A model generated the notes under the pieces. That model had not been told where the DNA came from, did not search any database, and worked only from the letters and a program-made list of their open reading frames with translations. Below, piece by piece: positions 7,143 to 8,615 of a DNA stretch of 8,615 bases (its first letter is position 1; each line of letters starts with the position of its first letter). The stretch comes from an uncultured Prevotella sp. (GTDB taxonomy: Bacteria > Bacteroidota > Bacteroidia > Bacteroidales > Bacteroidaceae), in assembly GCA_947303825.1 (NCBI GenBank), contig CAMYZK010000093.1:1-8615 (forward strand). The letters are read 5' to 3'. The translations under genes were made by a program, and so were the position numbers.

Positions 7143-8123
7143 ATGAAGAAAGCAATCCGATTTGTCAAAGACTGGGCACTGCCGCTAGCCATGGCCATGG
7201 GTACACTGCTCTACCTGCTTTTCGCCTTCACTCCCGCACTGGAAGAGATCAGCGAGAGCATGGGGGTGCTGATGAATACCATACTGCCACTGTTCATGTT
7301 CCTAGTGCTGTTTGTCACTTTCTGCAAGGTTGACTTCCACAGGCTGCGCCCCGTGGCGTGGCATCTGCACATCACCATAGCCAACGTGGTGCTCATAGCA
7401 GTGCTGATGGCTGTCATGCTCATCGGCGGCCCTGGCAGCATGTCACCGTCTGCAAAGGTGCTACTTGAAGCAACATTCATGTGCGTGGCAGCCCCCACAG
7501 CGACAGCCGCCGCTGTGGTGACTCAGAAGCTGGGAGGCGACCTGGAGCAGATGACGGCCTTCACCTTCATCTCCAACTTTCTCACGGCACTGCTCGTACC
7601 TGTTTGCTTTCCGCTCATCGAGGCCGATGCTGGCATCTCATTCCTGACCATGTCGAGCAAGATTCTTTATCAGGTGTCGGCACTGCTCGTGGGCCCCATG
7701 CTACTGGCCTACCTGGTGAAGCACTATGCCCACAGGCTGCACCGGCTCATCACTGGCGTGCGCGACCTGTCGTTCTACCTATGGTCATGCTCGCTGATGA
7801 TAGTCACGGGCACTACAGTGAAGAACATTGTCCATGCCCGTGCATCGGTGGCACTACTTATGGCCATAGCCTTCACCGCACTGCTTACGTGTGGAGTACA
7901 GTTTGCCATAGGGCGGAAGCTGGGACGGCGTTCCTGTCATGCCCAAGAAGCAGGTCAGGCCTTGGGGCAGAAGAACACCGCCTTTGCCATCTGGATGAGC
8001 ATAACATTTCTCAACCCGCTCTCCAGCGTAGGACCGGGATGCTACATACTGTGGCAAAACGCCGTCAACTCCATCGAGATATGGCAGCACGAAAGGAATC
8101 ACTCAAAGGCCGAATTAAATTAA
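7143..8123 (+). CDS. Bile acid:sodium symporter (BASS/SBF) family membrane protein
   Basis: The product has 326 residues and is mostly hydrophobic, with about nine or ten membrane helices, including roughly 12-29, 44-62, 76-95, 106-127, 136-157, 172-192, 209-226, 234-255 and 280-304. The family crossover motifs are recognisable: CVAAPTATAAAVVTQKLGGD (114-133), and GQKNTAFAIW (275-284) followed by NPLSSVGPG (291-299). The second stands where ASBT-type proteins have a conserved Gln-Asn pair near the sodium sites. Family members move organic anions such as bile acids, pantoate or other carboxylates with sodium; the substrate cannot be read from the sequence. The ATG at 7143 (MKKAIRFVKDW) is preferred over the in-frame TTG at 7125, because that codon overlaps the promoter element and this N-terminus resembles relatives. 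No strong Shine-Dalgarno is seen. The gene stands alone, divergent from the protease operon. Confidence 0.9.
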   Translation: MKKAIRFVKDWALPLAMAMGTLLYLLFAFTPALEEISESMGVLMNTILPLFMFLVLFVTFCKVDFHRLRPVAWHLHITIANVVLIAVLMAVMLIGGPGSMSPSAKVLLEATFMCVAAPTATAAAVVTQKLGGDLEQMTAFTFISNFLTALLVPVCFPLIEADAGISFLTMSSKILYQVSALLVGPMLLAYLVKHYAHRLHRLITGVRDLSFYLWSCSLMIVTGTTVKNIVHARASVALLMAIAFTALLTCGVQFAIGRKLGRRSCHAQEAGQALGQKNTAFAIWMSITFLNPLSSVGPGCYILWQNAVNSIEIWQHERNHSKAELN

Positions 8124-8206
8124 TCTAATTGGTTTCCAAAGATAATGCCAACTTGTTTTATCTATCATTTTTCATCTTTTTCTATAATCTGAACTATGGT
8201 ACTACT
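8124..8206. other. AT-rich spacer after the symporter gene, no gene seen
   Basis: This stretch is AT-rich with T-runs (8165-8182). The only fold noticed is a tiny TTGG/CCAA stem near 8130, too small to call a terminator. No coding frame of note is seen on either strand. Confidence 0.5.
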
Positions 8207-8292
8207 CGTGCTACTGGACACTGAAAATCAACACGTTACCAGTGGTGCAATGGTGCTACTCATGCTACTGATGGAGCTACTGATGGAGCTAC
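8207..8292 (+). repeat. Left arm of a degenerate inverted duplication
   Basis: This segment resembles the reverse complement of 8541-8615. The best-matching ends are CGTGCTACTG (8207-8216), identical to the complement of the last ten bases of the window, and the 17-mer GCTACTGATGGAGCTAC (8264-8280), which differs by one base from the complement of 8541-8557. A TGCAA anchor also aligns (8246-8250). The middle is poorly conserved. In one frame both arms begin with a VLL peptide, suggesting a decayed copy of coding sequence. Confidence 0.55.
8265..8292 (+). repeat. 12-bp direct repeat (CTACTGATGGAG) in two and a third copies
   Basis: CTACTGATGGAG occurs at 8265-8276 and 8277-8288 and continues with CTAC. 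It lies in a wider stretch rich in CTACT words (8200-8315). In one plus frame it reads ATDGATDGAT, while the inverted arm reads TTTGATVGATTD on the minus strand, so it may derive from a Gly-Ala-Thr-rich protein tail. Confidence 0.7.
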
Positions 8293-8329
8293 ACGTTCTA
8301 CTGATCAAAGCTACTCGCACACACTACCA

Positions 8330-8434
8330 AGTAAAACAAGTTGTTTTACTGAAAAAGGCGTGCCCTTTTCTGAAAAAGGCGTGCCTTTTTTGCAAAAAGG
8401 GATGCCTCTTTCTGCAAAAAGGGATGCCTCTTTC
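8330..8434. repeat. Array of five consecutive palindromic units of about 21 bp
   Basis: Unit 0 (8330-8350) is AGTAAAACAA, G, TTGTTTTACT, a perfect 10-bp inverted repeat. Unit 1 (8350-8370) contains GAAAAAGG, CGTG, CCCTTTTC. Unit 2 (8371-8390) is a near copy with GAAAAAGG, CGTG, CCTTTTTT. Units 3 and 4 (8391-8412 and 8413-8434) are identical to each other and carry AAAAAGG, GATG, CCTCTTT. Each of units 1-4 can fold as a 7-8 bp hairpin with a four-base loop and at most one mismatch. A decayed start of a further unit (TGCAAAACTCG) follows at 8435. The units abut without spacers, which excludes a CRISPR array. They may act as a strong two-way terminator or as a REP-like element; the function is unknown. 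Confidence 0.7.
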
Positions 8435-8446
8435 TGCAAAACTCGT

Positions 8447-8615
8447 TCACTTTTTCGTTGCTGACCCAGGTCTGCAACAACTTTCACCTACCCTATTGTC
8501 CAGAGAAGCCTTTCCCGTCTGCAAAAGGCCTGCATCTGTGGTAGCTCCAACAGTAGCACCAGTAGTAGTATGTTGCATCGGTATAAATACCTGATAATCA
8601 GCGGGCAGTAGCACG
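8447..8615 (-). CDS. Possible 3' end of a minus-strand gene entering from the right (hypothetical, partial)
   Basis: On the minus strand a frame is open from the right edge (codon at 8614-8612) to a TGA at 8449-8447, giving 55 residues. The peptide runs VLLPADYQVFIPMQ, then a Gly-Ala-Thr-rich TTTGATVGATTDAG, then LLQTGKASLDNRVGESCCRP and ends SATKK. The VLLPADYQVFIPMQ segment looks more like real protein than the rest, and the later part could be a low-complexity tail. No family is recognised. It overlaps the right arm of the inverted duplication. It may instead be non-coding repeat DNA that happens to be open. Confidence 0.3.
   Translation of the reverse strand, partial: VLLPADYQVFIPMQHTTTGATVGATTDAGLLQTGKASLDNRVGESCCRPGSATKK
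8541..8615 (-). repeat. Right arm of a degenerate inverted duplication (reaches the window edge)
   Basis: The reverse complement of this segment aligns with 8207-8280: GCTACTGTTGGAGCTAC against GCTACTGATGGAGCTAC, a shared TGCAA upstream of it, and CGTGCTACTG at the far end. The arms are about 250 bp apart and enclose the palindrome array. The right boundary is not visible and may lie outside the window. Confidence 0.5.

Noticed and set aside
7481..8128. A 215-codon plus-strand open frame inside the symporter gene
   Set aside because: It is an out-of-frame shadow, rich in Arg, His and Gly, while the overlapping frame encodes an evident membrane transporter.
8350..8434. Short regular repeats considered as a CRISPR array
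   Set aside because: The units are 20-22 bp, abut with no unique spacers, and no cas genes are nearby.
8196..8594. A 132-codon plus-strand open frame across the repeat region
   Set aside because: Its peptide is a translation of the CTACTG and AAAAGG repeats (LLMLLMELLMEL, LKKACPFLKKACLF). It has no recognisable domain, and the repeats are better explained as DNA structure.

Overview
The window looks like a chromosomal segment from a member of the Bacteroidota, most likely Prevotella or a close relative. The evidence is a large surface protein with TWDF-type modules and a 'YTLNG...GLYIHNGRKVVIR' tail, an M6 protease with a sorting-type C-terminus, Bacteroidota promoter elements (TAnnTTTG), and few clear Shine-Dalgarno sites. 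This is an inference from protein style and promoter form, not from a marker gene. No rRNA, tRNA, integrase, transposase or CRISPR array was found.

Layout. (1) Positions 1-3532, plus strand: the 3' part of a large secreted modular protein, cut by the left edge, then four bases later a gamma-class carbonic anhydrase-like protein. The two are probably co-transcribed. (2) Positions 3541-6959, minus strand: a tight run, in transcription order, of a DUF4332 helix-hairpin-helix protein, a secreted M6 zinc metalloprotease, and a small exported FMN-binding protein with a complete ApbE flavinylation motif. It converges on the carbonic anhydrase gene with only 8 bases between the stop codons. (3) Positions 6960-7142: a divergent promoter region with a candidate -7 element on each strand and two small inverted repeats. 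(4) Positions 7143-8123, plus strand: a bile acid:sodium symporter (BASS/SBF) family membrane protein. (5) Positions 8124-8615: a repeat-rich stretch with no convincing complete gene. It holds five consecutive palindromic units of about 21 bp, a 12-bp direct repeat, and two arms of a degenerate inverted duplication. The right arm may be the 3' end of a minus-strand gene that continues past the window.

How the parts may work together. Both exported multidomain proteins (positions 1-3018 and 3960-6542) end in the short beta-rich tail typical of Bacteroidota surface or type IX-like export substrates, so regions 1 and 2 mainly supply the cell envelope. The FMN-binding protein would act in the periplasm or outside the cell as a flavin electron carrier; no flavin transferase or partner reductase lies in the window. 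The symporter and the carbonic anhydrase-like protein are separate housekeeping or transport functions. The parts most worth a second look are the heptamer repeat inside the tail of the surface protein (2894-2921), the protease/flavoprotein pairing, and the palindrome array at 8330-8434.
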